Under the pieces are notes generated by a model. It worked only from the letters and a program-made list of their open reading frames with translations. It searched no databases and was not told the origin of the DNA. A stretch of 18,627 nucleotides of DNA from Phoronis ovalis. Taxonomy: Eukaryota; Phoronida; Phoronidae. Numbering within the stretch: position 1 is the stretch's first letter; every line of letters starts with the position of its first letter. The DNA lies in assembly GCA_028565635.1 (NCBI GenBank), contig JAOXYB010017675.1, positions 1 through 18,627 on the forward strand. Direction: 5' to 3'. The position numbers were made by a program, and so were the translations under genes. Positions 1 to 11,100 of the stretch are shown in pieces.

Positions 1-239
1 TAATGTATTTCTAAGTTTCTAGGTAAACAACTGTTAGTTTTTCAAATCTATAATAAAGTCTCTTGCAACAGTATTATTTATAACTTTGAAGGGGATCGTG
101 AATCGTCGTCTGCATCAAACAAGAATGAATATATGGTGGCGACATCTACTGGATGTCACCACTTAGGGATGAATAGTATCTGTTGCGCATGACTTCAAAT
201 AGTTGTTGCAGTTCTTAGCACAAAGTTTCACATAAAAAT

Positions 240-385
240 CTAACCATTTCGTTGTAATGCGCGTTTTAGGCCGCAAAACCATCCTGTTTTCTGTCCGTTA
301 TGTTCTAGTATAATATCAAACATTTTTTCACAAGCTTCTTCATATTTTCCACGTTTTTCTAAAGCTTGTATCTCCTTCACTTTAC
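240..385 (-). CDS. Terminal exon with CARD-like C-terminal half
   Basis: On the minus strand a pyrimidine-rich acceptor (tttgttttag) is followed by an open exon from 385 that ends at TAG (242-240). The exon starts with the last two bases of a split codon, so the preceding intron is phase 1. It encodes 47 residues including LEKRGKYEEACEKMFDII and GWFCGLKRALQRNG. The pattern 'RG...A..(L/M)..I....GW...L..AL...G' resembles helices of the CARDs in RIG-I/MDA5-type proteins. A CARD here would be a death-fold adaptor module, but only the second half is present. I found no matching first-half exon between 386 and 4498. The subtilase gene also has a phase-1 donor at 4956, but it has a better terminal exon at 4677-4499, so this exon probably belongs to another transcript or is a remnant. 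No clear AATAAA follows in the remaining 239 bases. Confidence 0.45.
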
Positions 386-1364
386 CTAAAACAAAGTAAA
401 TTTATCAAAACAAAATAAATCATTTATAATTGTTATACTAACGTTTCATGTCGTTATATAAAATCAGTGTGCTAGATATGTTTGTTCGAATGTCACCCTA
501 TGGACAATTTCCAATTGTCCCTTAAAAACAATTAACAATTTTAATGTCACACCTGACAGACATAACTGTTTATGTTTTCACCCCCATTCAGATTACTATA
601 CCATATACAAATAAGAATATTAAGTCCCAGACTGGTCCATGTATGGGTAAGAAATAAGGGTTACAGCTATTGTACTAATTAAGTTACAGAATATTGTTTT
701 GCGTCACATCTATACCAGGATTCCTAGTGTAATTCTTCTTGGTTAAAGACACCTCCTGGAGTATACAGGGTCATATAACTATTCCTCAATACTGTATTTA
801 GGGTAGGGTTAAGGCTAGGGCGAAAGTAGCTTAACCTTTTGTTATTAATTTATTTTTTCATTTTAAAAAATATTGTATAAGACATATGGTGAGACAGATG
901 AGTGTCCAATCGGGGATTTGCATCTCCAGAATCCATAGGTTAGTGATTAATTTAAAACACTTCCGTTACTTTTAGGTATCTAGCACTGCAGGCTGGAACA
1001 TTGTACAGTACTAATATTAAAACGAACGTGTCTCCTGTAGATATCTCTTTACTAGTAGACTGTAGCTATACTGCGAATTTTAAAAATAAGAAAAGAGAAA
1101 ATACATTATTTTATTTTCCTTTAGCTATAGGATATTAGCTGTAACCCATGTTCCAGGTGTTGAAATCCAGCTCCCATTCTGAAAACTGAATATATTATAT
1201 ATAGGGTATGGTAATCTGAATCGGTTGATATATGTACAAGTATGATTCTTCAGTTCAAATTTATGATACACATGGCACAAATTAAAGAGAATATTCGAAT
1301 GCCAAAGATGTCTTTTCTTGTCGCTCACAAAAAGATTTCATTTTTTAATGCTGTCTCCTTGTAG
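386..1364. other. Non-coding stretch
   Basis: AT-rich sequence with no supported exon on either strand. It holds a small perfect hairpin at 502-520 (8-bp arms, 3-base loop) and a short G-run cluster at 799-820. It ends in the splice acceptor of the NOM1-like exon. Confidence 0.5.
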
Positions 1365-1551
1365 GGGATGCTGCAGACCATCAAGATGAAAGCAGCCAGT
1401 GTTGATACGGCAACCTTCAAGGACAGTTCTAGAGTGAAATGTATGCTGGAAATAATTATGGTAATACGGAATAATAACATGAGGAAAATACCCAACTACG
1501 ATCCTAGTCATCTGGAGCACCTTAAGAAAGTTCTCCGAGGAAATATAAGAG
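1365..1551 (+). CDS. NOM1: Single internal exon of a NOM1-like MIF4G nucleolar protein
   Basis: A good acceptor (tgtctccttgtag) precedes 1365 and a GTAAGC donor follows 1551. The 187-nt exon is open, starts at a codon boundary and ends in phase 1. Its residues include TATFKDSSRVKCMLEIIM, then NNMRKIPNYDPSHLEHLKKV. This matches the conserved stretch at the end of the MIF4G region of NOM1/Sgd1-type nucleolar proteins, which is typically D-S/T-R-(V/I)-(R/K)-F-M-(L/I)-E-T followed by NN(D/K)MRKIPGYDP. Family members act in 18S rRNA processing in the nucleolus. The exon lies on the plus strand whereas the recognised protease and death-domain exons are on the minus strand. I found no upstream exon (1-1364) and no downstream exon with the expected W-rich continuation. 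It is either one exon of a gene with very long introns or a duplicated stray exon. Codons and splice sites show no decay. Confidence 0.65.
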
Positions 1552-3399
1552 GTAAGCCATGTTTCATAAAAAAAATATTTCAAAATTCACTGGTTGAACC
1601 CTTTAATTTTAGAGGCCTTCTGAATTGTATTCCAACTATTTTTGCAGCCAGCTATTAGCATTATCTGACCAATAGTTTAAATCTTTCATAATCTCTTCCC
1701 TTTGCAATGAGTAGATTATTTGCTGGCAAATACACCTTTAAAATATGTCTTCAAATTAATCTGTTATTCGTATTTAGTTTGTTCTGGATAACTTGCATTC
1801 TGGGTCATAGTTAGTTTGTATAATTAATAAAGCATCATTTTTTCAATTTTATGATAACTATTCCTGCTTATATCTTAACTTGTACATTTCACTGTAATTA
1901 TTAAAATTGAATCATTATATATATAGGTAGCTCAACAGTTTTTTTAATTTTTACACAAGCTATTACAAAATGCATAATATTTTGTTTTGACATTTTCCAA
2001 AACAAAAAGCTTTTATTTTAAGAAACATATGTGATTCTGTTAAACGTTCTTTTCTCATTGTTTTAATTTTATTTTTCGATAACTGATTTTAATTTTAATA
2101 ACCAATTTCAGATACTTTTGGAAGATGTTATTGCATGTGTCGGAATTTGCTATTTGTTTCGAACTTGTGTACTTTAATAAATATTCCCGGTTTGAGCATC
2201 GAGAGATCAACTTAGTCTCATGTTTTTTCATTGTAAAATAATTAGAAGAAGTGCATTTTTATTTAAAAAATTGAACTTCTTTGTACCATGCACCCATGAC
2301 AACAGAAATCTCGCATATTAACTATATTATCTTTAGTTTACATTTTAAAATAATAAGAGTTGTTAGCAAAATAAAATCTTATATCATTGAAACCACATTC
2401 ATTGCTGCTTAGATTAGTAATTTATTTTCAATTGTCTCTTGGAAACCTGTAAAATTAATTATAACAAATGCGTTTCAACCAAAATGTTACATCTCGCCAT
2501 ATTTGTGCAACGACAACTTTGGACTGAGTCACATATATTTTGGATTGTTCCATTAAAATTATCAGGGGAGTCCCTGAACAATTGTGACTATGTGGTTGGG
2601 AGTGTGAACTTCAACTGCAGGTTGAGGGAGGTTAGAATGATTTGAGTATTGGTTAAGCTAATTTGTATTATGAGGGGAGGGTGGGGGGCTGAAACAAGCT
2701 TGAATTAATTCTTAGGGAGGAGCAAACAAATGTCAGGCCTTAGTTTGCACAAGCTTGGTTCATGGTGTTTAATCTAACATGACTCACAACAACCTGTTTC
2801 TTTGATCTCATGTGATTTACCTGTTCATATTCTTGCAAGCTTGTGTGAAAGCTTTTAATTTTCAAGTAAACTGTTAAAAATATAGAATTTAATGACACAC
2901 AATGTTTGCTCTATCTGTAAGGGAAGTGCTATGCCTATTTTTTTGTGAAATTTCATATTTATCAAAATCAGAATTCACTGTATTCTATAGAAAAAGTTAT
3001 ATAAAACATTATTTTCTTTGATGGCAGTATCTAAGGGCGCAAGACACCCACAGAGGTGTATATACATTTCAACCTATTTTAAAAATTAAAATGGAGAGAT
3101 AGGCACATGAAAGTATGCATTCTTAAAAAGTTAATATCTGAACAAATCATGAATTGATTATATGATCGAATAAGGCCAGTTTTCGGAAACAATTGAGTTG
3201 ATGTATACATGTTTGTAACAAAATAAATCTTAAATACATAGAATGATTGCAAATATTTGTATTACAGCAAATACTTACAGCAGCAACAATCGGCACAAAA
3301 TAAAAATTAAATAAATAATATTATGGTTTAATAATGTTGACAATATTCTTCAGCCATCGCCAACAAATAACAAGACTCTCTAGGATTACAATATGCTGA
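1552..3399. other. Non-coding, AT-rich stretch
   Basis: No frame here has both splice signals and a recognisable protein pattern. The 68-codon plus-strand frame at 2439-2645 has no family pattern and is not supported. A purine-rich G cluster (ggggagggtgggggg) lies at 2674-2688. Confidence 0.5.
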
Positions 3400-4372
3400 A
3401 GCTGTTATTGCGACGTATCATTTCAAGAAAACATGTAGTCAGCTACTTTGCAAGTGCTCCCGGTCAAAATTACAACGGACTTGTACTTTGACATGTATTT
3501 ATCCTTCACCGGATATGAAGCTGATCAGATAAAACTGAAGTAGTTATTGCGAGACAAAGACAGTGTTACGTGTAATTCAATGTCAAAGACTCCGATCGGC
3601 ATTGGACCCACTGTTCAAAGTCATTCCAAACTGTCACCAACGTGTAACCTGTTCTAATTCACCAACACACCTATTGCCTTAAAAATACATCTTCGAATCG
3701 TTCCGTCATAGGTTCGTCTTTCTGGGAAGTGGAGAAACGTGAAGTACCCACTAGGAAACAAACGGGGCAACCAGTTGGCCATATTGGAAATAATCCTTGT
3801 CAAAATTATACCTATTAACTTGTACTTTGTCCTGCTCTTACTCTGTATTGCATGTGAATCCGGCCAGAGAAAAACTGAACTTCTTATTGCGACATATAAT
3901 TCTGAAAACAAACATGGCCACTAGTGATCCAGGTCAAAATTACAATCGATTTGTACTTGATCTGTATCTACCTAGTACCGAATGTGAAGCAGATCGGATA
4001 AAAATTGAAGCAGTTAGTATAAGACAAAGGTAGTGTTACGCACAACAAAAACTGTCGAAGATTCGTATCGGCATTTAACCAACTTCTCAAGGTCATATCA
4101 AAATGTCACCTAAACCTAACGCGGTCACAATCATTCGTGGATCAACGTCTAGTCAACTTGACGTGCCCTCTCAGGAACAAACATGGCTCCAGTTGGCCAT
4201 ATTGGAAGTAATCAAGCTTAAAATTATAACCAGCCTGCATTTACCCTGTGCCGAATATGAAACTGATCGGGTAGAAACTGAAGCAGTTATTGCAAAATAG
4301 TGTTACGTACATGTAGGACAACGCCACAGCACAGCCTACGACTATATGCCCATGCACTATGCGCAATGGTCA
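3400..4372 (+). repeat. Dispersed repeat family, array 1 (diverged)
   Basis: About three diverged units of the repeat also seen at 6932-7675, 9612-10555, 13780-14028 and 17600-18627. Shared landmarks are 'gttattgcgagacaaag..agtgttacg', 'gccatattggaagtaat' and 'gaatatgaagctgatcgg'. The right end (about 4335-4372) has the tail 'cgactatatgcccatgcactatg', which also ends the array at 7675. Open frames here are not conserved between units, so I treat them as shadows. Confidence 0.75.
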
Positions 4373-4498
4373 TAATAAACATAAATGCACACATGTTCTT
4401 GAAAACAAACATATGACCTTGTATAACTAACTAAACTAACTACATTTGAGTATGAACATTGCTGTACAAAAAAGCATTTACTATTATCGTTGCATCTC

Positions 4499-4677
4499 TC
4501 ATTTGACGATTGCTTTCATTTCCATTAGAAACCTTTCTTTGTCAGCAAATAGCTTAACAGGATTCAGCATGCCGTGTCCTCGCTCCGAGTTGTGCATATC
4601 CGGAAAAGCTGCCATAAGACGCAGTGCTTTTTTCATTTTATATGTATTTGTAAGGGAATGTCTAAGGTCTTGATCTC
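4499..4677 (-). CDS. C-terminal exon of the subtilase
   Basis: Acceptor 'tttcatttgcag' precedes 4677. The exon begins with GA, completing the split Gly codon of the catalytic exon, and runs open for 58 residues to TGA. It contains MKKALRLMAAFPDM and GHGMLNPVKLFADKERF. The 'G.G.lNP..L' pattern is the usual end of the subtilase fold and supports joining these exons. It was missed by simple long-frame criteria because the exon is short. Confidence 0.8.
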
Positions 4678-5882
4678 CTGCAAATGAAATGTATCCACAC
4701 GGTTTCTTAAAAGTTGTTGCAGTGGACTAGTGTTGACAAAATAATAAATATACAAATATCTAAAGATATCTATATAGAGTTAGATACTATAACCAAACAA
4801 AATTAAAGGGTCAAAGCTTTAAAACATATAACAGAGCAGAAGCTAGAAGATTATGTTTAGATAAATAAACAACATTAGATACTCAACGCCAACAGCAAAA
4901 CCAAAAACAGAATGAAACTGAATGATCAATGGCACAAATAACATCTGTATTCTTACCCCATTTCTGGGCCAATGCCAGCGTTTGGGCTGCTATTCCTGCC
5001 ATCAAAGGAGTTGCTGCTGAAGTTCCAGAGAATTGTCTCATTTCAGATTCAAATTCGACATTTACATCCATTCCTGTGCTATCATCAACTTTAGGTACCC
5101 AGAGATCTTCACCACAAGCCAGGAAATCAAGTTCTCGTCCAATACCAGAGAATTTAGATCTATTTCCTGTTTCATCACAACTGCCAACTACAATTCCTCC
5201 ATACTTAGCAGGACAGAAAATAGTGTCTGCATCTCTCTGTCCTTCATTTGAGGCTGCACACACAACTACACATACTTTACACGCATCCTCAATAGCCTTT
5301 CTTAACTTAGTTTGTTGACGACTATCAAAAGTGTCTTCTGAGGCACCAAATGATATGCTAATGATATCAGGACGGTCATCTTCTTGAGCCAATAAACGTC
5401 TTATAGCTTTAACAAGAGCATTGTTATTTGCGTGATTGTTTTTACTGCATACATTACATGCAATTAATTTAGCAAATGGCGCGGCTCCCAAATATTTACC
5501 TTCATCTGGTATATCATAATTTGCTATCAAAGTGCGGCACAAGCTGTTCCGTGTTCAAAATGTTCCAAGTCATAATTTCCACCTTCAAAAAAATCATTAA
5601 TTTCTACAATATCTTCATGTTTGATATTGGAAAATACTTTAGGTGCTCGTTGTAACCCTGTGTCGGGTATTGCAACCGTAACCGTTTTCCGATAAACCCA
5701 TCTTCTGACAAAAATCTGTAAAATAATTTAAAAATATAATAAAAATCATCCTTACTAGCAAATTAAAACACTTTTCTATTCAAGTAGTTAGGAATAGCAG
5801 ACAATGCAACATAACCACGAGATCGTCTCTTGCGACATATTGTTAAAGCACTTTTGGTCACCCCAAACCGCAATGTCAACAT
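4499..5882 (-). CDS. Subtilisin-like serine protease (peptidase S8), frameshifted
   Basis: Exons: 5882-5772 (tentative first exon), 5715-4957 and 4677-4499 (TGA 4501-4499). The catalytic Asp is in AIPDTG (codon 5664-5662), the His in EHGTA (5553-5551) and the Ser in FSGTSAATP (5020-5018); the oxyanion Asn is in CAASNEG (5248-5246). The last exon carries GHGMLNPVKLF, a usual S8 C-terminal pattern, and joins in phase 1 across a 279-nt intron (GTAAGA...GCAG). About 348 residues are predicted and no signal peptide is evident, so it may act inside the cell. Just after HGTACAAL the frame breaks: two surplus bases (5529-5528), or one missing, bring in stops at 5529-5524, and the frame then stays open in register to the end. 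The gene is therefore a very young pseudogene, an allele, or a sequencing error. The first exon (ATG 5882) rests only on an in-phase weak donor (GTGTTT) and a 56-nt intron. Confidence 0.85.
4957..5715 (-). CDS. Main catalytic exon of the subtilase
   Basis: Acceptor 'ttattttacag' lies just before 5715 and donor GTAAGA at 4956. The exon holds the whole Asp-His-Ser triad. Between them are PDIISISFGAS and VCVVVCAASNEGQ, the usual S8 core strands. Cysteines are frequent (around IACNVC, ACKVCVVVC and LACGED), which suits a cytosolic protein better than a secreted one; that last point is inference. Confidence 0.9.
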
Positions 5883-5939
5883 TAACACATGAATAACACT
5901 GAGTCACTCAACTTTGAACAATTTCTTCATTAATAAGTT

Positions 5940-6096
5940 CATTTACTTTGAACAACTCTTAGTTTTCAAGGTTCTAATGAGTGCTTACAACTTTTAACAT
6001 TAAATATAATGGAATTCAATAAACTGTGTAACTAATTAATTCATGACGAATACAAAAACACTATTACAAGTTTAAGTCAGATATCTCTGAACGTTG
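5940..6096 (+). repeat. Dispersed repeat piece A, copy 1
   Basis: Near-identical over about 155 bases to 16767-16920 ('caaggttctaatgagtgctt', 'aaacactattacaagtttaa'). It sits directly left of the foldback element at 6103. Confidence 0.75.
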
Positions 6097-6102
6097 TCAC
6101 CA

Positions 6103-6931
6103 ACTGTTGATCTCATAATGTATAAATAATCGAAATGTCGCAATAACTTTGGGAAAACATAATTTCCAAGGCACCTGAATAAAAGTGAAAACGGCGGCAC
6201 CAGCTAATGCAGAACGTGGTATTTTGAATTTTTCAAAGGCTGATTTTTTTATGAAAAATGTTTTAAAAACTTGAACGTAAAATCAGCAAAGAAAACTAGT
6301 AAATCATAAGGAGGGTAGTTAGAAGAGCTTTATGCACATGGAACAATGCCAATATATATGAAATATGCAGAATCACTGTGTGATGATTATCACAGTTTTT
6401 CTATGTGACATGTAAAATATTGCCAAAACATTCCACATGGGAGTTTTTTTTCCACAACGTTTACGAAGTGTAAATATGTTTGTGACTATTTTTTCCTCCT
6501 CATGAAATTACAAAATATTATGTTTAACTTATTTGGTTTAATCGGATAGTTTGATTTTAAGCGGCATGTTTCTCGCTACTTTTTGGGAGTGTCCCTTAGT
6601 TAGTTACGCAAGTGCTAGACAAAAAATTCTTTATGCGGATGGTGTATTTCTCACTTGATATGCAAATTAACACCTTTTTCCTTTAGTGTTGATTTCCTGT
6701 GTCAAGCGAGTGCAGCGACATCTGGCAAGATACTTGTTTTCTATGCTGATTTTACATCCAAATTTTAAAACATTTTTCATAAAAAAATGAGCATTTGAAA
6801 AATTCAAAATACCACGTTCTACATTAGGTGGTGTCGCCGTTTCACTTTTATTCAGGTGCCTTGAAGGAAATTATGTTTTTCCCAAAGTTATTGCGGAATT
6901 TCGATTATTTATGCATTATGGGATCAACAGT
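6103..6931. mobile_element. Foldback/MITE-like element with about 200-bp inverted arms
   Basis: The left arm (about 6103-6300) and right arm (about 6716-6931) are inverted copies. Both contain 'actgttgatc', 'ataaataatcgaaat', 'caataactttgggaaaa', 'ggcacctgaataaaagtg' and 'gaacgtggtattttgaattt' in the same order when one arm is reverse complemented. The centre has no transposase frame. The right end abuts a unit of the dispersed repeat ('agcctattacgcacacc'), which suggests insertion into that repeat. The central segment 6250-6540 recurs at 17286-17590. Confidence 0.75.
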
Positions 6932-7675
6932 AGCCTATTACGCACACCAACCTATATTCTTTCTAGAACCACCTATGAATCGTCCAGGTAGGGCTTTGTC
7001 TTTGCGGCTCAAAACGCAATGTTACGTACCCTCTCGAGAACAAACATGGCTGCCAAAATTACACATAGCATGTACTGGCACCTGGACTTCCTCTGTGTCG
7101 AATATGAAACTGATTGGATAAAAACTGAAGGTGTTATTATGACGTGCAATCTCGCTAATCAATATGGCCACCAGTCGGCCATGTTAAAAGTAATCCGGGT
7201 CCGCATTACCTATACTTTGACCTGTACTTACTGTTTGCTGAACATGGAGTTGATAGGATAAAAGCTAAAGCAGTTATTGCGAGACAAAGAAAGTGTTATG
7301 CACGGCAAAAATGTCCAAGAATCGTTACGGCATTTGACGTACTTGTCAACGTCATTTTAAAATGTAACTTAGTCTAATACGCTCAACCAGTCGATGGCCT
7401 TCCTAGAATTGGCCTTCCTTTGAATCGTCCAGGCACCGCTTCGTCTTCGCGGCTGTAGACGCAATGTTACGTGCCCTCTCGGGAACACACATGACCGCCA
7501 GTCGGCCATATTAGAAGTAATCAAGGTCAAAAGTAAACCGACCTGCACTGTGACCTGTATTTACCTTTTACCGAAAATGAAGCTGCTCGGGGAAAAACTC
7601 ATGCGACAACGACAACGACGACGACGCCTTCGGTACGACTACATACCCAGCCACTATGTGGATGGGCATTAAACA
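6932..7675 (+). repeat. Dispersed repeat family, array 2
   Basis: About two units of the family, starting at 'tagcctattacgcacaccaa' and ending with 'ggtacgactacatacccagc', a hairpin (about 7639-7669: CCCAgCCAC tat GTGGaTGGG) and 'cattaaacat'. A short ACG-rich microsatellite (7596-7628) precedes the tail. Units contain the ATGGCC-N7-GGCCAT hairpin, as at about 7166-7184. Confidence 0.75.
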
Positions 7676-8185
7676 TATATTAATTAATCTTAAAACTAAA
7701 AACTTCAAAATGTTATTGATTTTTGTTACCAACCCAGGCACATAGCTTAAACTCGAAAAGGAAGTTACCCGGGTTGCACTTGTGATAATTTAGGTAGAAT
7801 AATAATAAAGTCTGTTACTTTGTTTCTGAAAATCACAAGAATATTTTGTGTTATCATGAATTACAACTTCTCATCAAGTGATGTGACAAGGAAAGGGGAA
7901 TTGCCCGATTCACACTTGTGGTAACCTAAATTAATTTTGGATAACATATTGTGGTACTCACTGATGGATATATTGGGAATCAGGTCGAACATACACAAGT
8001 ATAATTCACCGCAAATAAGTGCACACTATTTCCAGCCATTCATGCAATGTACTAAACAAAAATCAACTGAATATACTTTTTAAATTAAGCAATAGTGTTT
8101 TACAGTTACTGATATACCATGTTTATAACAGTGACGTAACTAACACAAAGGGAATGCATTACCTAACTCTGTAATTGAGCATCTT
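7676..8185. other. Non-coding stretch with a local duplication
   Basis: No exon is supported. Two related segments lie here as direct repeats, about 7754-7800 and 7887-7934 ('aaggaagttacccgggttgcacttgtg' against a diverged copy). This is the 3' flank of the DED-OTU gene; no convincing AATAAA on the minus strand was found. Confidence 0.4.
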
Positions 8186-11100
8186 TCAACTTGCATTGTG
8201 ATATTCTTCATTATTTTCTGTAAAAAATAATAAATAACTATATAATTAGTATTGTATATTGTTACACTTCACCTACACACTGACTACGTCTTCCATGTTA
8301 AATTAGTTTTACAATAATTCTTTTGAATTAGATTATCCTAAGACTGCCTTTACTTACTTTGCAAGCTGACATAGTGCAATTCTGCTATGTGTCCTACATA
8401 CAATGTAAGCCGTTGTGCCGGATTTATAACTATTTCCTTTGTATCGTCACTTGAGTATATCATAATTGTGCATCTTAAATCAAAAGCTGTGGCACGAATG
8501 ATAGGTTCATCTGCCCATGTAGTGTCCTTTTCCATATCTATCAAATATTGTTCCCAAGTTGCATATTCATTTTTCACAAGAAAATCTTGAAATCGATCTT
8601 TCGTGCCAGGTACATACTGTAAGAAAAGTAAAGAAATCTACAGAACCAGAAAAAAAGAAACAGGCTACAGTATATGACTTATTACTTATCAATAACATTT
8701 GAATATATCTGTTTTATATTGATACCATACTGCCATACAAATAATGTGCTGATATTCAGATAGTTAATTTCAGAAAGGGTGTGGAATGTTTAAATTACCA
8801 TGTTATTTTTTAGGAACTTCACAGCTTCTTGCCTTAATTCTTGATGTGTTATGTGGATGTAGTTGTTCTTTAATTGATCAACAACAGAGTGAAAAAAGCA
8901 ATTTCCATCTCCTGGGACGTCTTTTATGCCTAGACCTAATTGTTCTATGTGACTTTGCAGTTGTTGCATTGCTCTTTCCGGCACCTGGTTAGCTTTCAAA
9001 CTTTCTGGGCTTGTCAAGTTCAGCTGCCAATCATCATACTTAAAATCTATAATTAAATGCATAAGCTTTGGAAATAGTACTAAGTCAACAGAAATATTGT
9101 TACTTAGGCCGGCAATGTCATTTTCTAGAAGTTCTGTTTTGTAAACACAGTACATACTTTAGTGCAGAACAAGTTAAGGTTAACAAAAGGCTCCCATAAT
9201 CACTTTATTTTACAAGACATTTGTCATGTCTAATGCCCATCCAATGTGTAGGATTATATTGTTTCAACATCATTGGTTTTTTACATTAGAAAATAATATA
9301 ATTTATCATGCATTATAATCTGGTTTATCATTGTTGGGTACTCTTAATCCGGGAAAAAATCACATTTTTAGATGGGTACGTGCAGCCCAAACTCAAAGTA
9401 TCCACCCATTTTTAGGGTTTTCGGTCACAAAAAAGGACCAATCTTTTAGGGGTTTTCTTGCAAAAGGTTCTGTGGAATAGCTACTTTTAAATAAAATCGG
9501 AAAAAAGCGACATATTTTTAGGGTTTGTTGAAAAATAGACCAATCCCTATGAGCATTTCGGAGAAAAGTCAATCTTTTTTTGGGATTAATTTGTGAAAAA
9601 ATTACCCATTTGGGTCACCAACCTATGGCCTTCTTAGAACCACCTACCTTTGAATCGTCCAAGTAGCGCTTCGTCTTTGCGGCTATAAACGCAAAGTGAC
9701 ATGCTTTCTCAGGAACAAATATGGCCACCAGTCGGCCATGTTGGAAGTAATGTGCGTCAATAATATACATAAGCTTCAATTACACTGTACTGAATATGGA
9801 GCTGATCGCCTAAAAACTGACGCAGTTATTGTGAGACAAAAAGTGTTACGCGCGATAAAAAATGTGGAAAATTCGTAACAGCATTTGACCTACTTATCAA
9901 GGTCATTTTAAAATATCATCTAACCTATTATTCTCACCAACCTATGACTTTCCTAGAACCACCTTTAAATCGTCCAGGCAGCGCTTCATCTTCGCGGCGA
10001 TAGATGCAACATTATGTCCCCTCTTGGGAACAAACAAGGCCCCCAGTCGGCCATATTGGAAGTAATCTATGTCAAAATTACACATAGCCTGTACTGGTAC
10101 CTGCACTTACCCTGCACCAAATAAGAAGCTAAAGTATGAAGCTGTTATTATAAGGTGCCCTTTCAAGAACAAACGTGGCTGCCAGTCGGACATATTGGAA
10201 GTAATCCGGGTCAATATTATACATAACCTGTACTTTGACATGTACTTATTCTGTACATAATATGGAGCTAATCGGATAAAAACTGAAGCAGTTATTGTGA
10301 GACAAAATGTCGAATATTTGTAACGGCATTTGACGTACTTGTGAAGGTAATTTTAAAATTCCACCTAGCCTATTACGCCCCCCAAGCTATGGTCTTTCTA
10401 GATCTACCTTTGAATCGTCCAGGCAGCGCTTCACCTTCGCGGCTATAAACGAAACGTTATGTGCCCTCTAAGGAACAAGCATGGCCACCAATCGGCCATA
10501 TTGGAAGTGATTTGGAACAAACTTATAATCTGTACTTTGACCTGTACTTATTCTGTACAGATATTTGTGTAAACACTACATAAAGTGTTAAACAACATAT
10601 AAATGTTGTCAATATCCAAAGGAGTGTACATTCAGTAGCTACATTCTTCACTATTACGAACACCATTTCAACTTCTATGCCACAAGGGTTTTAAGGTGTA
10701 TCCCTGGGTCGTGAAGAAGTTAATGATATTAATGAAGTCTGCTGTGGTATAAATAATTATAAGATTTAAGTAATAAAAAAAAAAATAATAAAATAGATGA
10801 AATATACTTTATATATGATTTGATTAGCCACGATACTAGGTTCTAGGCTAAGATAATATTTTGGAATAGCTATCCATAATATGTATAAATTGATAAATCC
10901 AAAAGAAAAACAAAAACAAAAAACACTTTGTTACAAATAAAGTTAAATTAAAATATGGAGAAGAATTATAGGCATATCAATATAATAAAGAAAGAAAGTT
11001 ATGAAATTCAAAATAGAATTTAATCGGAAAAGCTGCCCATCAGTATCATACGGCACACCCGGACTTGCGAAAAGAATAGAACAGAATACATCATGCATGA

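Noticed and set aside
799-820. Telomere-like TTAGGGTAGGGTTAAGG run
   Set aside because: Only about four imperfect units; too short and degenerate to call an interstitial telomere or a firm G-quadruplex.
2439-2645. 68-codon plus-strand frame
   Set aside because: No family pattern, no splice support and biased composition; probably chance.
3654-4300. Overlapping frames of 61-85 codons on both strands
   Set aside because: They lie in the dispersed repeat, and frames are not conserved between units.
240-4956. Joining the subtilase exon (donor 4956) directly to the CARD-like exon at 385
   Set aside because: The phases agree, but the exon at 4677-4499 also agrees in phase, is only 279 nt away and carries the expected GHGMLNP ending of the subtilase fold.
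4929-5318. 129- and 72-codon plus-strand frames
   Set aside because: Antisense shadows of the conserved subtilase exon.
7596-7628. ACG-rich stretch as a CRISPR-like or tandem array
   Set aside because: It is a short trinucleotide microsatellite in an animal genome, at the tail of the dispersed repeat.
8162-8217. Alternative phase-0 reading of the last small exon of the DED-OTU gene, ending at GTAATG and continuing onward
   Set aside because: It does not match the phase-1 donor at 8357; the in-phase reading gives a stop ten codons after the split codon, just after the normal OTU ending.
8786-8992. 68-codon plus-strand frame
   Set aside because: Antisense of the OTU exon, which has motif and splice support.
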